Source: Streptomyces sp. NBC_01314 (GTDB taxonomy: Bacteria; Actinomycetota; Actinomycetes; Streptomycetales; Streptomycetaceae). Taken from it: DNA of 64,000 bases. How positions within the stretch are numbered: the stretch's first letter is position 1; each line of letters opens with the position of its first letter. Of the stretch, positions 63,565 through 64,000 are shown in pieces. Location of the stretch: assembly GCF_041435215.1 (NCBI RefSeq), contig NZ_CP108394.1:9858001-9922000 (forward strand). The letters run 5' to 3'. Both the position numbers and the translations under genes were made by a program. The notes under the pieces were generated by a model, which saw only the letters and a program-made list of their open reading frames with translations, made no database searches and was not told where the DNA came from.

Positions 63565-63609
63565 TTCCTGTGGCCCGTGAACCGCGCGGATGTCGGGGCG
63601 CGGCTCTGA
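63565..63609. repeat. Duplicate of the pectate lyase 3' end
   Basis: These 45 bases match 63406-63450 at 42 positions, including the TGA, 159 bp downstream. The intervening sequence (63451-63564) is non-coding, and no gene is visible to 63663. Confidence 0.85.
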
Positions 63610-63663
63610 CGGGGGCCGTCCGCCGGTACCGCTCATGCGCCGCCCGGCCCCGCCGGGCGGCGC

Positions 63664-64000
63664 TCACCGCGCTTCCGGTGTCCCGGCGCGCAGTCCGTCC
63701 ATGACGAGGTCGAGGAGGCGGGTGGCGCGCGGCTGCCAGTCGTCCCGGGGGCCTATCTGCCAGAGGCCGGCGATCGCGAGGAAGAAGTCGTCGGCGGTGA
63801 CTCCGGCGCGGACGGTCCCGGCCTTCTCGCCCGCGCGGAGCAGGAGTTCGGCGGCTTCGTACACCGGTGCGTTTCCCGGCTTGTCGGGGCTGTCGGGGTC
63901 GCAGGTGGCCTGGCGGATCGCGTCCGCGAGGCCCGCCTTGGTCAGGGCGAACCGGGCGAGGCGGTCCATCCACTCGCGGAGCGCCCGGTCCGGTTCACGG
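63664..64000 (-). CDS. TetR-family regulator, C-terminal part (continues beyond the window)
   Basis: The frame is open to the window edge: EPDRALREWMDRLARFALTK, then AGLADAIRQA, YEAAELLLRAGEKAGTVRAG and FFLAIAGLWQIG, the ligand-binding domain of TetR regulators of the SbtR-like type. The DNA-binding domain lies outside. Internal ATG 63969 is not the true start. It converges on the pectate lyase gene. Confidence 0.85.
   Translation of the reverse strand, partial: REPDRALREWMDRLARFALTKAGLADAIRQATCDPDSPDKPGNAPVYEAAELLLRAGEKAGTVRAGVTADDFFLAIAGLWQIGPRDDWQPRATRLLDLVMDGLRAGTPEAR

Overview
The window is high-GC DNA with strongly GC-biased third codon positions, GGAGG-type ribosome binding sites, frequent GTG starts and 4-nt ATGA/GTGA gene overlaps. 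The families present (conservon-type P450, LytR-CpsA-Psr protein, BlaI/M56 pair, PucR-like regulator, CBM2-bearing secreted hydrolases, 1124-residue pyruvate carboxylase) point to Streptomyces or a close relative. I saw no rRNA, tRNA or CRISPR array.

Layout. 1-462: relic of a tyrosine integrase. 0.7-7.5 kb: DHA2 exporter, DUF2252 protein and several small membrane proteins. 7.5-12 kb: a degraded reading frame with an 8-bp tandem repeat, then terD diverging from a BlaI-type repressor and M56 protease pair, then an LCP cell-wall ligase; three copies of one TCTACA-N4-TGTAGA operator tie these together. 12-18 kb: DUF4394 secreted protein, PucR-like regulator, stand-alone trpF, solitary P450, amidohydrolase. 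18-24.1 kb: an arsenic resistance island (arsC, arsR, acr3, a broken arsN-like acetyltransferase, a second arsR, an ArsO-like flavoprotein and an MFS pump) bordered on its left by a frameshifted serine recombinase fragment that has cut into the gene upstream of the amidohydrolase. 24.3-29.1 kb: OpuC-type osmoprotectant ABC transporter and an RpiR-family regulator. 29.1-36.6 kb: a secreted GH78 rhamnosidase between two membrane Ser/Thr kinases. 36.7-40.1 kb: pyruvate carboxylase with a strong terminator, then a decayed alpha-amylase tail.

40.6-52.75 kb is the most interesting stretch: ten minus-strand genes, mostly joined by 4-nt overlaps, headed by a Zur-like palindrome. They encode an ATP-grasp ligase, a DUF4213/DUF364-type protein, a cysteine-synthase-like PLP enzyme, a dipeptide epimerase, an MFS exporter, a SAM methyltransferase and a complete Opp/nickel-type ABC importer with a fused double ATPase. 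The arrangement parallels metallophore systems such as staphylopine (enzymes, MFS export, Opp-type import, zinc control) but the enzymes differ, so I propose an uncharacterised zincophore-like pathway. A small palindromic IS200/IS605-like remnant interrupts it.

52.8-57 kb holds a MoxR ATPase, a VWA/HExxH protein and an unrecognised third protein. 57-64 kb holds another DHA2 exporter and secreted polysaccharide-degrading enzymes: a GH5 mannanase with its SGNH esterase under a perfect CebR box, and a PL9-like pectate lyase under a LacI-type palindrome. The window ends inside a TetR-type regulator.
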